NCBI GenBank assembly: GCA_017938645.1
Contig: JAGBBE010000143.1
Coordinates: 1 to 44,043, forward strand
Origin: Clostridia bacterium
GTDB taxonomy: Bacteria > Bacillota_A > Clostridia > Christensenellales > Aristaeellaceae
DNA length: 44,043 nt
Reading direction: 5' to 3'
Part shown: positions 33,501 to 41,349 of the stretch, in pieces
Layout of the letters: each line of letters opens with the position of its first letter
Position numbering within the stretch: the first letter of the stretch is position 1
Notes under the pieces: model-generated
Told to the model about the DNA's origin: nothing
What the model saw: only the letters and a program-made list of their open reading frames with translations
Database searches by the model: none
Translations under genes and position numbers: made by a program

Positions 33501-33980
33501 GCCCTGTGCCTCGTAGGCGCTGCGCAGGGTAAAGACCCATACGCCTTCAGGCGCACGGGCAGGCGAAAGCGCCGCGGATACGGATGAGGAAAAAGAAGTG
33601 CTGCCCTCGCTCAGACACTTCAGTTCGAGCTTCGGCCAGTTTTCGTCCGTCTTCCACGTGTCCCACAGCAAAAGCAGCGCCAGAACCGCACGGTGGCTGA
33701 TGATCTGCTGATGGCGCATCATTTCCTCCGGACGAAGCCTCGCCAGACGGCGCAGCTGCTGCTCGCCCGCCAGCACATCCGGAATGGAATAACCGACGTC
33801 CGTACCCTGCGTCTGCATGTTGCGCGCAAGGCTTTCCAGCCATTCGCGCGGACGGCGGTTGCGGTCGCTCACAACGCCCGGTGTGGTCTGATAGCCTGTA
33901 TGGAAACCTTCGTCCATATGCGGCAGAAAGGTCAGATAGGCGGTCTGCCTGTCCAGCGCTTCTTTTTTGGGATCCGCCAT
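30540..33980 (-). CDS. Very large Hsp70/actin-like ATPase protein
   Basis: 1146 residues. The C-terminal half carries the ASKHA ATPase motifs in order: phosphate-1 AVAIDFGSISTTVML (Asp636), phosphate-2 GYLNLDIGGSTADLSLW (Asp846) and adenosine MELCIAGNGGQLL (about 990-1000). The N-terminal 620 residues match nothing I recognise; no signal peptide or clear membrane helix is seen. The Hsp70 substrate-binding domain is absent, and the usual order is inverted, with the ATPase at the C-terminus. Start 33980 follows AAAGGAGGTCTGCTTCCC. It follows the tubulin-like gene by 29 bases on the same strand. Function unknown; likely acts with its operon partners. Confidence 0.82.
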   Translation of the reverse strand: MADPKKEALDRQTAYLTFLPHMDEGFHTGYQTTPGVVSDRNRRPREWLESLARNMQTQGTDVGYSIPDVLAGEQQLRRLARLRPEEMMRHQQIISHRAVLALLLLWDTWKTDENWPKLELKCLSEGSTSFSSSVSAALSPARAPEGVWVFTLRSAYEAQGDERPIALLSCSMAVVPAADSGDLSTLLPACVTWYDRYEKRFRDPCGSISAPDLFKLVARIRMLQRLREESAWQSPLLQGDEQLGSLLERFASDLLAAQQRVPDDSVLYLRVLAAHTFAQTGALPVQQRTISAADFPPQMNPLFMALAPHELPPSSADSLTFYELDGVPFACQSTPWLLCAAGLRTEMDILAKLQKELDILKRYDARWRRAAAQMLRVLHADVMERTGLNPRVPVLLTRWAEELEQIPAQASRELTLHYPMDDCPAALQSLLGEMLGMTDEGLITGIFSDILLLCDDTPVAPLSPRLCQWLMDCSDEDILYAPLLDSIQFEWQGDGIAASFRILRRSREGDGSAVSAVTFRRSYVLSHVAAAGAAFAPADYPSVTVWPNVRFAPDAWKQYFVYAHQPGNISIYASDVNGWMQGERRHAGQNSWQTVCVSRFPAYVAMKCGDLTAGALVNDLPRRLLKHEPAAAVAIDFGSISTTVMLRQGDRVQPASLPECLHGTLLEGSRPSALAECFLPEDVLLPGSSSEATFFSLMDMFSDEYERWEGVLRDGHIYYRTSLEALTKKSAGALYYDLKWGEEAYAQRVARLFLKQAMLQGALSARLWGSSSISWRISMPNAMPLHKQEAYLELMRGLARELAAETGLPLTPGVPPVLYATENQADGLYFLSRSEINAKSGYLNLDIGGSTADLSLWLGGGRTAAIECSLLMGCRQMLFDSLMERHLTDFESDFGSCAITDAICELGRVWREESSTLRGRRKCMLLLDDLLASRAEELREAMAQTRAIGRISYLESLLLLHVGFLFYLAGELLERARGNDAFVSLLPEKMELCIAGNGGQLLKAFDEEQYTRLCSMTLARLDPAHPLKVLLPIQSSHPKQEVARGLLFSDDQLLSTLSGASRWNGSTGEPGGNLVLSFLPLFYHVFPQAAQRLMPLAFEDNGTPALRGTAAIEMETIFVNSASVSTGDDAAMYVACLESLKRLWRI

Positions 33981-34009
33981 GGGAAGCAGACCTCCTTTCG
34001 ATTCAGAGA

Positions 34010-35587
34010 TTATTCACCCTCGTACACCACGTCCAGAAGCGCGGTGAGGAAGGCGGCCATAGGTGCTTTGGGAACGTACTCTCCGCCGCCCAACCCCTGC
34101 AGAACACGTCGGATGCCGCGCTTGTCGGGCACGGAGGAGACGATGAGGGTTTCAAGCGTGTTCATCAGTTCCCGGCCTTCGGCTGACTCAGGCTTTTGCA
34201 GAACACCTTGCAGAAGACGGAGTCCGTCAGGCGTGAGCAGTCCGCCGTCGGGAGATTGCATGGCGGGCGGAAGGTTGGAAAGCACCTGCAAAAACCAGCT
34301 GATGTAGAATTTGAAATACTGATTGAGCGCTTCCAGCTCGCTTTCCAGCTGCACGCGTTTTTCGGCGCGCATCCGGCGCAGCCTGCGGAAATAGGTGGAG
34401 CAATAGCTGACGCGCGCTGCTTTGCGGTTGTGACGGGTCATCAGGGAGCGGAGAGTGGGATGACACTCGGCAAAGAACACGGCGGCGGCTTTGATCAGCG
34501 TGCCATAGCGCGCCTGATAATACGATCCGTCCTCATCAAAGCTTGCCCAGCAGAAGTGCGGCGTGTGGGACTGATAGTAATAGCAGTCGATGTTATGTGC
34601 GTCCGCGCCGCGGAAGCCTGTGCGCATAAAGCGCGAAATGCAGCGTGAGGCAAGCCATTCCAGCATATGCGCGTCGTTTTCCTGACTTTGAGAACCAGTG
34701 GAATAGATGCGCGTGGACACAAAGTGCTCCGGAGGCAGACCCAGCAGATACACCGCGTCAAACAGACCGTTTTCATCGGCATCGCTTTCGCGGATCATGC
34801 TTTCCATGCCGTAGTACTGCAGCGCGGTTCTTGCTTTGTCAAGGAAGGCATCGCTCTCGACCACGATTTCCCGGCTCGGATCTGCGTGGGCGGGCGGCAC
34901 CTTGTAATAGGGCATCATGAGCATGGCGCCCATCACAAATTTATCGCGCCTGCCTGCGTAGCGGCGGTGCATGTATTTGGACAGCGCAGGAATGCCGCTG
35001 GCGCCTGTGCCGCCGAAAATACTGCCGCACAAAATCAGATGAACCGTATCGCCGCGCGCGATGTCGGCGTCCATCCGGTCGATGAGCGCATTGAGCTCAT
35101 CGGGCTGACCGCTTTTGCGCGCCTGATCCAGCGTGCTGAGGAGATCAGCAAAGAACAATACGCCCAGGTCGGGATGGCCGCGGAAGCCCTCGCTGTATTC
35201 CAGCTGCATTTCCGCGGAAGTAAACAGCGTGCGTGCCAAAAGCCGGTCGGTGTGATGGTTCTGCGCCATCTGCTCCACCGATGCGGCACGGCGGCTTAAG
35301 TCTGTACTCCAGCGATCCACGCACAGCTGCGTGTGAAAGCAGCGATGCTCGAAGGGGGATACATCAAATGAACGGCGAACTTTTTCGTAGTATTCGGCAG
35401 CGCGCTTGGCGCGTGTGGTGTTGCCGCAGGCGGCGTCCACGTCTACACTGAGCATGTCCAGCCGCTCAATAGGCGTGCGCACACCGTTTTCGTCCAGCGT
35501 GTAGAAAGCGTCTGCGCTGGCGGCGTAGACGATGCTTTCGAGAATTTTGTTGCCCGTACCGCCTACAGCGATTACATAGCAGCCCAT
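34010..35587 (-). CDS. Tubulin/FtsZ-superfamily-like protein (not FtsZ)
   Basis: 525 residues. The N-terminus MGCYVIAVGGTGNKILESIVY looks like the first strand and nucleotide loop of the tubulin fold. LSVDVDAA follows at the position of the FtsZ NTD loop. HLILCGSIFGGTGASGIPAL (192-198 = GGTGASG) matches the tubulin signature loop GGGTG[ST]G. The rest, including a long helical C-terminal part, is unlike FtsZ. It probably binds GTP; polymerisation is inference. Start 35587 follows AAGGAGGTCTGCGC. It is flanked by a membrane protein and the Hsp70-like gene, with gaps of 16 and 29 bases. Confidence 0.75.
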   Translation of the reverse strand: MGCYVIAVGGTGNKILESIVYAASADAFYTLDENGVRTPIERLDMLSVDVDAACGNTTRAKRAAEYYEKVRRSFDVSPFEHRCFHTQLCVDRWSTDLSRRAASVEQMAQNHHTDRLLARTLFTSAEMQLEYSEGFRGHPDLGVLFFADLLSTLDQARKSGQPDELNALIDRMDADIARGDTVHLILCGSIFGGTGASGIPALSKYMHRRYAGRRDKFVMGAMLMMPYYKVPPAHADPSREIVVESDAFLDKARTALQYYGMESMIRESDADENGLFDAVYLLGLPPEHFVSTRIYSTGSQSQENDAHMLEWLASRCISRFMRTGFRGADAHNIDCYYYQSHTPHFCWASFDEDGSYYQARYGTLIKAAAVFFAECHPTLRSLMTRHNRKAARVSYCSTYFRRLRRMRAEKRVQLESELEALNQYFKFYISWFLQVLSNLPPAMQSPDGGLLTPDGLRLLQGVLQKPESAEGRELMNTLETLIVSSVPDKRGIRRVLQGLGGGEYVPKAPMAAFLTALLDVVYEGE

Positions 35588-35603
35588 GCGCAGACCTCCT
35601 TCC

Positions 35604-36188
35604 TTACAGGCGTTTGAAGAATGCATGCCTGCCGCTCAGCGCGCTGGGTGCAGCCAGCCGGGAGACCACGGCGGCAGAGAGGGGCAGGAGCAGATAGAAC
35701 ACAAAATATGTGACAAGATCCCAGACCGTTCGGCCTTCGATGCGATGTACGCCCAGCTGCCACAATATCGCAGCAGAGGCGGCGGAAAATGCCCAGACAA
35801 GAAGCATCATCAGCCGGTAGCTGTGTACGGCGCGCTGGGTGGAACGCAGCCCGGAGGAAACAAGCCGGGTGACGCGCCATAGAAGCTGAATGATAAGCAC
35901 CAGCGCCCAGGAGACGAGCGCGCAGAGGGCAACCAGCGTAAGCCAGTTTTTTTCACGAACAGCAAGCAAAGTCTGCAGGGAAGCGCCTTCGGATGCAGAG
36001 AAAACCTGCAGGCTTTCCGGCAGCGAGGGCGCAGTAGCAGCAAGCTTGTAGGGAAAAATCCAGCGAAGTGCCAGTGCCTGCCACAGAAGCGGAATGGCAA
36101 AGGCGATCAGGTAGCACAAAAAACACTTGAAACGGTTGCTATAGCGGATGCGCATGGGGCGGCGCATGCGCCGTGTTTCGGTTCGCAT
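35604..36188 (-). CDS. Four-helix membrane protein of unknown function
   Basis: 194 residues with a strongly basic N-terminus (MRTETRRMRRPMRIRYSNR) and four hydrophobic segments at about 22-46, 82-104, 125-145 and 157-180. A short extracytoplasmic loop lies between the first two. No family recognised. It sits between the vWA-like lipoprotein and the tubulin-like gene and could anchor the cytoplasmic proteins to the membrane (inference). RBS AAGGAGG. Confidence 0.82.
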   Translation of the reverse strand: MRTETRRMRRPMRIRYSNRFKCFLCYLIAFAIPLLWQALALRWIFPYKLAATAPSLPESLQVFSASEGASLQTLLAVREKNWLTLVALCALVSWALVLIIQLLWRVTRLVSSGLRSTQRAVHSYRLMMLLVWAFSAASAAILWQLGVHRIEGRTVWDLVTYFVFYLLLPLSAAVVSRLAAPSALSGRHAFFKRL

Positions 36189-36200
36189 GACAACGCCTCC

Positions 36201-38159
36201 TTAACGGTTGCTGACGAAGAGGTCAAAGGTGTAGCGCAGACAGGGCGACTGCTCCATATCGGCGGCACGCTGAAGCTGACGAACCAGCTCGCTCAACCCC
36301 GGCACTTTGTATACAGGCGGGCAGTCCGGATAGACCATGCCGTGATATTTGCCGTTGGACTCAGGGCCCCAGGCGTGCTGGAATACGGGCGGAATGTTTG
36401 CGCGCGTGCGCTCATGCTCGGCCATCAGCCCGGTAAAGGATTCCCACGTGCTGATCTGCTCGTTGGAAATGGTTGCATTCATATCGCGCACCCACGGTTC
36501 GGTCTGCCATGCAACGGCCCGGGCGGCGTAATCAGCACTCAGATACAGATGATAGTACCCGGGCTCCAGCGGCTTATCACAGGTCAGGGTAAAGACCAGC
36601 GCGCCATCCGTCGGCTCGGTTTTCACAACGCGGAAGACGGCGTCGCTCTCCTGCTGATTGTACAGGTACAGCTTGTCGCGCAGCGCAATCGCCTGGATGC
36701 CTTCGGAAATTTCAGCGTCGGGATCATTGGGAATCACGCTGCTTAAAAGCAGAGCGCCATTCACGGAAATGGAAACATCCGTCAGCGCAGCCTTGGGATT
36801 TTCCACCGGCACGGTGACGGTAATCTCAACAGGATCATTTTTGCCAAGCGAAATCAGCCGGGTTTGAGGGTCGGTTTCGCCTGAAGCAGAATGGAGGGCA
36901 ATACCTTCGGTATGGTGACTGGCTGCTTTGAGCACGGGGCGCGCAAGCTGCATGTACTGATACTCGAAACCAAAAGGCTCCTGAATAACGGTTTCACCGC
37001 CGCGCGTATAGGTGAGCTCCTGTTTTTCAGGCCCGCGAAGCTCCGCATATACCGGATCGCTGTCAAGCTGCGTGTTCAGTCTGGTGGTGAATGTGTCCAC
37101 ATGATCCGCTTCGCCGATGACCAGCATAAGCAGCGTGCGCGGCATGGGCAGAACGTCTTCGATCGTTCCTTTGCCGTTGATGTACTTCAATTCGCCCCAG
37201 ATCAGCGGTTCGCTCAGATCGGCGGAGCCAAAGGACGAAATCTGGCCCATGTAATCCAGCGTGAATGCATACAATCCCACGGTGAGTCCTGCATCAAACA
37301 CACCGCGTTTATCCAGCATTTCCTCCATGAGCGCAACGGAAGAACCGTCGGCAGATACGGCGCTGAGACGGCGGATGGATGCGGGATCGCAGGTGATCAC
37401 ACTCAGCTTTGTGAGATCGAAATTATCAAGGGCGTACAGCAGCGGATAATCGGCATCGTCGCCAAGGACGGTCAGCTGCTCGTCCCGTTCATCCCCGATA
37501 GCGTCGATCTGGTCGGTGAGCGCTTCGCTCATGCTCTGTGCGCTTTCCGAGTTTTCAAGAAGGCTCTGACGAAGCTCCTCCATCTGGTTGAGCATGGGAG
37601 AACCAAGCGCGTAGAAGCTTTCGTCCATTTTTTCCGAAGCAAGGGCATTCAGATCGCGCAGCTTGGGATCGATGGCGTAGGTGAGCATGTCACGGCGCAG
37701 CGAACGGAAGCCCTCCCGGGTGGTGGATTCATCAGCAACGCCCTGTACCAGCAGATAGTCGTCCGGCAGACGCTCATTGCCATAGCGCAGAAGACGTACG
37801 CGGGAACCTTCCACGGCCTTGAGCATGCTGCGAAGCAGGCTGTCATACCAGCCGATGCTTTCCTTGTACTGGTAATGGAAACCGCCTTCGCGGTAGCGTC
37901 CGCCGTGATGCGGATACATGCTTTCCTCGTTAATGTTGATGCCTCCCATGGTCTGAGAGGCGTCCAGCCACAGATCCAGACGAAGCGGCTGAGATGAGGA
38001 AACAACGGATTCTGTCTCGCTCACATCATCCTCATAGACAGGACGTGAAAGCAGGCGCAGATCGGGCAGAACCTCCGCCGTTTCCTCCAGCAGAACGGAG
38101 CAGCCGCACAGACACACTGCCGCCATCAGCAAAAGAATCGCAAGCCAAAGCCTGCGCAT
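36201..38159 (-). CDS. vWA-like lipoprotein
   Basis: 652 residues. Signal peptide with lipobox LCGC, so the lipid-modified residue is Cys20. LRLDLWLDASQTM (Asp66, Ser68, Thr70) resembles the MIDAS metal-binding DxSxT start of a von Willebrand A domain, but two long insertions make the remaining MIDAS residues hard to place. The C-terminal part has beta-rich segments (PVEITVTVPVENPKAALTDV, LVFTLTCDKPLEPGYYHLYL). Outer face of the cytoplasmic membrane. It is 24 bases after the GT4 gene and 12 bases before the membrane protein gene. The vWA assignment is moderate; the lipoprotein call is firm. Confidence 0.78.
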   Translation of the reverse strand: MRRLWLAILLLMAAVCLCGCSVLLEETAEVLPDLRLLSRPVYEDDVSETESVVSSSQPLRLDLWLDASQTMGGININEESMYPHHGGRYREGGFHYQYKESIGWYDSLLRSMLKAVEGSRVRLLRYGNERLPDDYLLVQGVADESTTREGFRSLRRDMLTYAIDPKLRDLNALASEKMDESFYALGSPMLNQMEELRQSLLENSESAQSMSEALTDQIDAIGDERDEQLTVLGDDADYPLLYALDNFDLTKLSVITCDPASIRRLSAVSADGSSVALMEEMLDKRGVFDAGLTVGLYAFTLDYMGQISSFGSADLSEPLIWGELKYINGKGTIEDVLPMPRTLLMLVIGEADHVDTFTTRLNTQLDSDPVYAELRGPEKQELTYTRGGETVIQEPFGFEYQYMQLARPVLKAASHHTEGIALHSASGETDPQTRLISLGKNDPVEITVTVPVENPKAALTDVSISVNGALLLSSVIPNDPDAEISEGIQAIALRDKLYLYNQQESDAVFRVVKTEPTDGALVFTLTCDKPLEPGYYHLYLSADYAARAVAWQTEPWVRDMNATISNEQISTWESFTGLMAEHERTRANIPPVFQHAWGPESNGKYHGMVYPDCPPVYKVPGLSELVRQLQRAADMEQSPCLRYTFDLFVSNR

Positions 38160-38183
38160 CAGTCCATCCCGCCTTTCTTTACA

Positions 38184-39515
38184 TTAGTCGTCTTCCCTCG
38201 CCTGCGCGCGCTTGATGGCTTCGTGATAGGCGGGGGAATGGGTGTAAATCTTTTCGTACAGCCGCATGTAGGCGGCAAAGCGTTTTCCGGATTCATACTC
38301 GGCGGCACGGGCACGGCAGACATCGCTGGGTTTAGGGTTGTCACACAGCCTGCGGACGGCGTCGGCCATGGCATCGATATCGCCCAGCGGAACCACTTCG
38401 CCCACTTCGGGTGTGACGACCTCCGGCATGGCGGTCGCGTCATAGCACAGCACCTGCGTGCCGCAGGCAAGCGCCTCCAGAAGCGTCATACCGAGGGTTT
38501 CCTCGTGACTGGCGCTTACATAGAGCGTCGCGGCGGTGTAGAGCGCGCACAGGTCGTTGAGATTGCCCGTGCGGCGCACGCCAAGCACTTTGGTTTTCTC
38601 CAGTGCGGCCATCTGATCAGGATCAACGCCCACAGCAGCTACGCAGTATTCATCGCCGAGCCTGTCCGCCAGCGCGATCAGGTCTTCCAGCCCCTTGCGC
38701 TCCTCCCATACGGCGGCGACGCTCAGAATGATCTTTCGGCCCTGTGTGCGTTCAAGCTTATAGCTTTTGATGACATGATCCATGTGCTCTTCGCTGCGGC
38801 AGGGCCGGAAGGCCTCCAGATCCAGTCCGTTTGGCAGAACATAAACCGGATAGTTCTTCAAAAAGGAACGCTTTACCTCGCTTTGCAGCCATTCGCTGGG
38901 CGTGGTGATGACCATGTGCTCGATGCCGTTGAACATGGCGCGTTTGTCAGCCCAGTTTCGCGCGCTCTGATCCACGAACAGGCTCGCAGGATAGCTGCGC
39001 TTCTGCACGCACTCGCCGCAGCCGCCCAGCCAGCGTTCACAGCCGACCGTATGCGTTTCGGCACGGCGGCGCTTCACAGGCCCCAGCGGCGGCGCATCCT
39101 TGGCGGTGGTGTAATAGGCGCAGTGTCCGGTGTAGGCCCAGCAGTCGTGCAGCGTCCAGACCACGGGTATCTTTTTCTTTTTGAGGTAGTCAAACAGCGC
39201 GGGAAGGTAGAGATAATACCCGTGCAGATTGTGCAGGTGGATCAGATCCGGCTTGAACTGATCCAGCTGACGCAGAAATTTCTTTGTGGCACGGCGGCTG
39301 AAAAAGCCCGACCGGTCGGTGAGCCTAGCCAGCACGCCGTGAGCATAGGTATCAAGCTTTGAACCGATGCGGATGGAGGGTACGTCGGTGGGCGCAAAGT
39401 CGCGGGAATGGCAGATCACCGCGCGATGTCCTTCCGATATCGCCAGACGGCACAGCGCCACAGCGATGCGCCCTGTGCTCAGCGAGGATACAACGTTGAT
39501 CTGTGCAATGCGCAT
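38184..39515 (-). CDS. GT4-type glycosyltransferase
   Basis: 443-residue GT-B enzyme. The N-terminal acceptor domain begins MRIAQINVVSSLSTGRIAVAL; DLIHLHNLHGYYLYLP and WTLHDCWAYTGHCAYY are typical of family GT4 colanic-acid/exopolysaccharide transferases. The donor site reads VSASHEETLGMTLLEALACGTQVLCYD. The Cys-rich segment GCERWLGGCGECVQK is also usual for this subgroup. It likely uses a nucleotide sugar to build an envelope polysaccharide. It lies 27 bases after the phosphohexomutase gene; RBS GGAAGGAGG. Confidence 0.92.
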   Translation of the reverse strand: MRIAQINVVSSLSTGRIAVALCRLAISEGHRAVICHSRDFAPTDVPSIRIGSKLDTYAHGVLARLTDRSGFFSRRATKKFLRQLDQFKPDLIHLHNLHGYYLYLPALFDYLKKKKIPVVWTLHDCWAYTGHCAYYTTAKDAPPLGPVKRRRAETHTVGCERWLGGCGECVQKRSYPASLFVDQSARNWADKRAMFNGIEHMVITTPSEWLQSEVKRSFLKNYPVYVLPNGLDLEAFRPCRSEEHMDHVIKSYKLERTQGRKIILSVAAVWEERKGLEDLIALADRLGDEYCVAAVGVDPDQMAALEKTKVLGVRRTGNLNDLCALYTAATLYVSASHEETLGMTLLEALACGTQVLCYDATAMPEVVTPEVGEVVPLGDIDAMADAVRRLCDNPKPSDVCRARAAEYESGKRFAAYMRLYEKIYTHSPAYHEAIKRAQAREDD

Positions 39516-39542
39516 GGCGCGCCTCCTTCCGAATAGGGATAT

Positions 39543-41216
39543 TTACGGGCGGATGACCGCGCTGATTTCCTTCTCGAGCTGATCAAGCAGCGCGGAGGAC
39601 TGGGTGCTGTCGGGCGCGGTGGCAAAGAGATAGACCTTGACCTTGGGTTCGGTGCCGGAGGGACGCACGATGGCCTTAAGGCATTCGGCTTCATAGACCA
39701 GCACGTTGCTCAGCGGCAGACCATCAATGCCGGTGAGATAGTCCTTCACCTGCGTTACGGCGCGGCCGGCAAGCTCGCCAAGCGGCTGGATGCGCATGCG
39801 CTGCATGGTGGCGGCCATCTCCTGCATGGGAAGAGCGCCTTCGATGTCAAAGTTAAGCAGACGGGTTCCGAGATAGCCGTGCTTCTGATACAGCGCGCAC
39901 AGCTTCTCCCATACGCTGGTTCCCTGCATTTTGAGCGCCTGCGCCATTTCGCAAACCAGCATGCAGGCCATCACGCCGTCTTTGTCGCGCACATGGGTTC
40001 CGGCCAGATAGCCGCAGCTCTCTTCGAAGCCGAACACGAAATCGCTCTCGCGGCCTTCGTTTTCCAGTCCGCCGATGACTTCGCCGATGTACTTGAAGCC
40101 GGTGAGGACTTCCTTGATCTTCACGCCGTAGTCGCGGGCGATGGAGAAGGAGAGGTCGGAGGTGACAATGGTCTTGACGGCAACGGCCTTTTCGGGCAGC
40201 GTGCCGTTCTTCTTGCGGGTGGAAAGTACATAGTCAAGAAGCAGCAGACCCACTTCGTTACCGCTCAGACGGGCGTATTCACCCTCGGGCGTGCGTACGG
40301 CTACGCCAACGCGGTCGCAGTCGGGGTCGGTGGCAAGCAGAAGCTCAGATTTGGTCTCACGGGCCAGAGCAATGCCCATCTGGAGGGTTTCGTCCAGCTC
40401 GGGATTGGGCTTGGGACAGGTGGGGAAGTCGCCGTCAGGCGCGCACTGGGCCTCGACCTCGGTGACGTGAACGCCCTTCATCTGAGCAAGCACCTCGCGC
40501 ACGGGCATCAGACCCGTGCCGTGCAGGGGCGTGTAAACAATGCTGACGTCGGCGTCGGCAGTCGGATCGGGACGGCAGCTGAGGCACTCCCGGGCAAAAT
40601 CACGGCGCAGGGAGTCCTTGACGTCGATCCAGCAGCCGCATTCACGGGCTTCCTTTTCAGAAAGGATCTTTGCATCGGTATAGCCAACGGCGGCGATGCA
40701 TTCTGTGATTTCCTTCGCAGCCTGATCGGTGATCTGGCAACCGTCCGCGCCGTAGACCTTGTAGCCGTTATACACGGCAGGATTGTGACTGGCAGTGATC
40801 ATTACGCCTGCGTCCAGCTTCAGCGCGCGCACGGCATAACTGAGCATGGGCGTGGGAGCGAGCTGGGCAAAAACATGCACGGGGATTCCCTCAGAAGCCA
40901 GCACGCCCGCGGCCACGGCGGTGAATTCCTCAGAACCATGACGGCTGTCATGGGCGATCACAACGCCGTTCTCTGCGCCGCGCGCCTTGAGGGAATGCGC
41001 CAGACCCAGCGTGGCACGGGCAACGGTATAACGGTTCATACGGGACGTGCCAACGCCCACAATACCGCGCAGTCCGCCGGTGCCAAAGCTCAGTTCGCTG
41101 CCGAACGCGGTCAGCAGAGCGGATTCATCCTGCAGGGTATTTGCAGAAAAAAGACGGGTTTCTTCATCAAAATACGGATTTTCAGCCCAGAGCTTTGCAC
41201 GGTTCAGCGCTTCCAT
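39543..41216 (-). CDS. pgcA: Phosphoglucomutase/phosphomannomutase (alpha-D-phosphohexomutase)
   Basis: 557 residues, like PgcA of B. subtilis. SFGTGGLRGIVG (43-54) is the N-terminal phosphate region. The phosphoserine is Ser143 in MITASHNPAVYNGYK, the metal loop is DPDCDRVG (Asp297, 299, 301), the sugar loop is FGFEESCGY and the phosphate loop is RPSGTEPKVK. It interconverts glucose-1-P and glucose-6-P (or mannose phosphates), feeding nucleotide-sugar and glycogen synthesis. Start 41216 is set by AGGAGGTTCCCTT; the frame open further upstream is a shadow of the SRAP gene. It is likely the first gene of the minus-strand unit reaching 30540. Confidence 0.95.
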   Translation of the reverse strand: MEALNRAKLWAENPYFDEETRLFSANTLQDESALLTAFGSELSFGTGGLRGIVGVGTSRMNRYTVARATLGLAHSLKARGAENGVVIAHDSRHGSEEFTAVAAGVLASEGIPVHVFAQLAPTPMLSYAVRALKLDAGVMITASHNPAVYNGYKVYGADGCQITDQAAKEITECIAAVGYTDAKILSEKEARECGCWIDVKDSLRRDFARECLSCRPDPTADADVSIVYTPLHGTGLMPVREVLAQMKGVHVTEVEAQCAPDGDFPTCPKPNPELDETLQMGIALARETKSELLLATDPDCDRVGVAVRTPEGEYARLSGNEVGLLLLDYVLSTRKKNGTLPEKAVAVKTIVTSDLSFSIARDYGVKIKEVLTGFKYIGEVIGGLENEGRESDFVFGFEESCGYLAGTHVRDKDGVMACMLVCEMAQALKMQGTSVWEKLCALYQKHGYLGTRLLNFDIEGALPMQEMAATMQRMRIQPLGELAGRAVTQVKDYLTGIDGLPLSNVLVYEAECLKAIVRPSGTEPKVKVYLFATAPDSTQSSALLDQLEKEISAVIRP

Positions 41217-41252
41217 AAGGGAACCTCCTATATAAAAGGTCATTATAATGTA

Positions 41253-41281
41253 ATGATACCGCGAACGGCGCGTTTTGTAAA
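41253..41281 (-). promoter_or_regulatory. Promoter of the phosphohexomutase unit
   Basis: Minus-strand TTTACA (41276-41281), 17 bases, TATCAT (41253-41258), 36 bases before the start. It is the only strong minus-strand promoter I found above the GT4-to-Hsp70-like string. Confidence 0.7.
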
Positions 41282-41349
41282 GGGCTGACGAAAGCGGTTT
41301 GACTTTGCAAGGGGAAGGGTATACCCTATTATGCGAGGAGGAAAGAATG

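Noticed and set aside
39879..41288. A 469-codon plus-strand frame opposite the phosphohexomutase gene
   Set aside because: Antisense shadow of a gene with all catalytic motifs.
41316..41327. LexA/SOS box before the SRAP gene
   Set aside because: The palindrome AGGGTATACCCT does not fit the Firmicutes LexA consensus CGAAC-N4-GTTCY.
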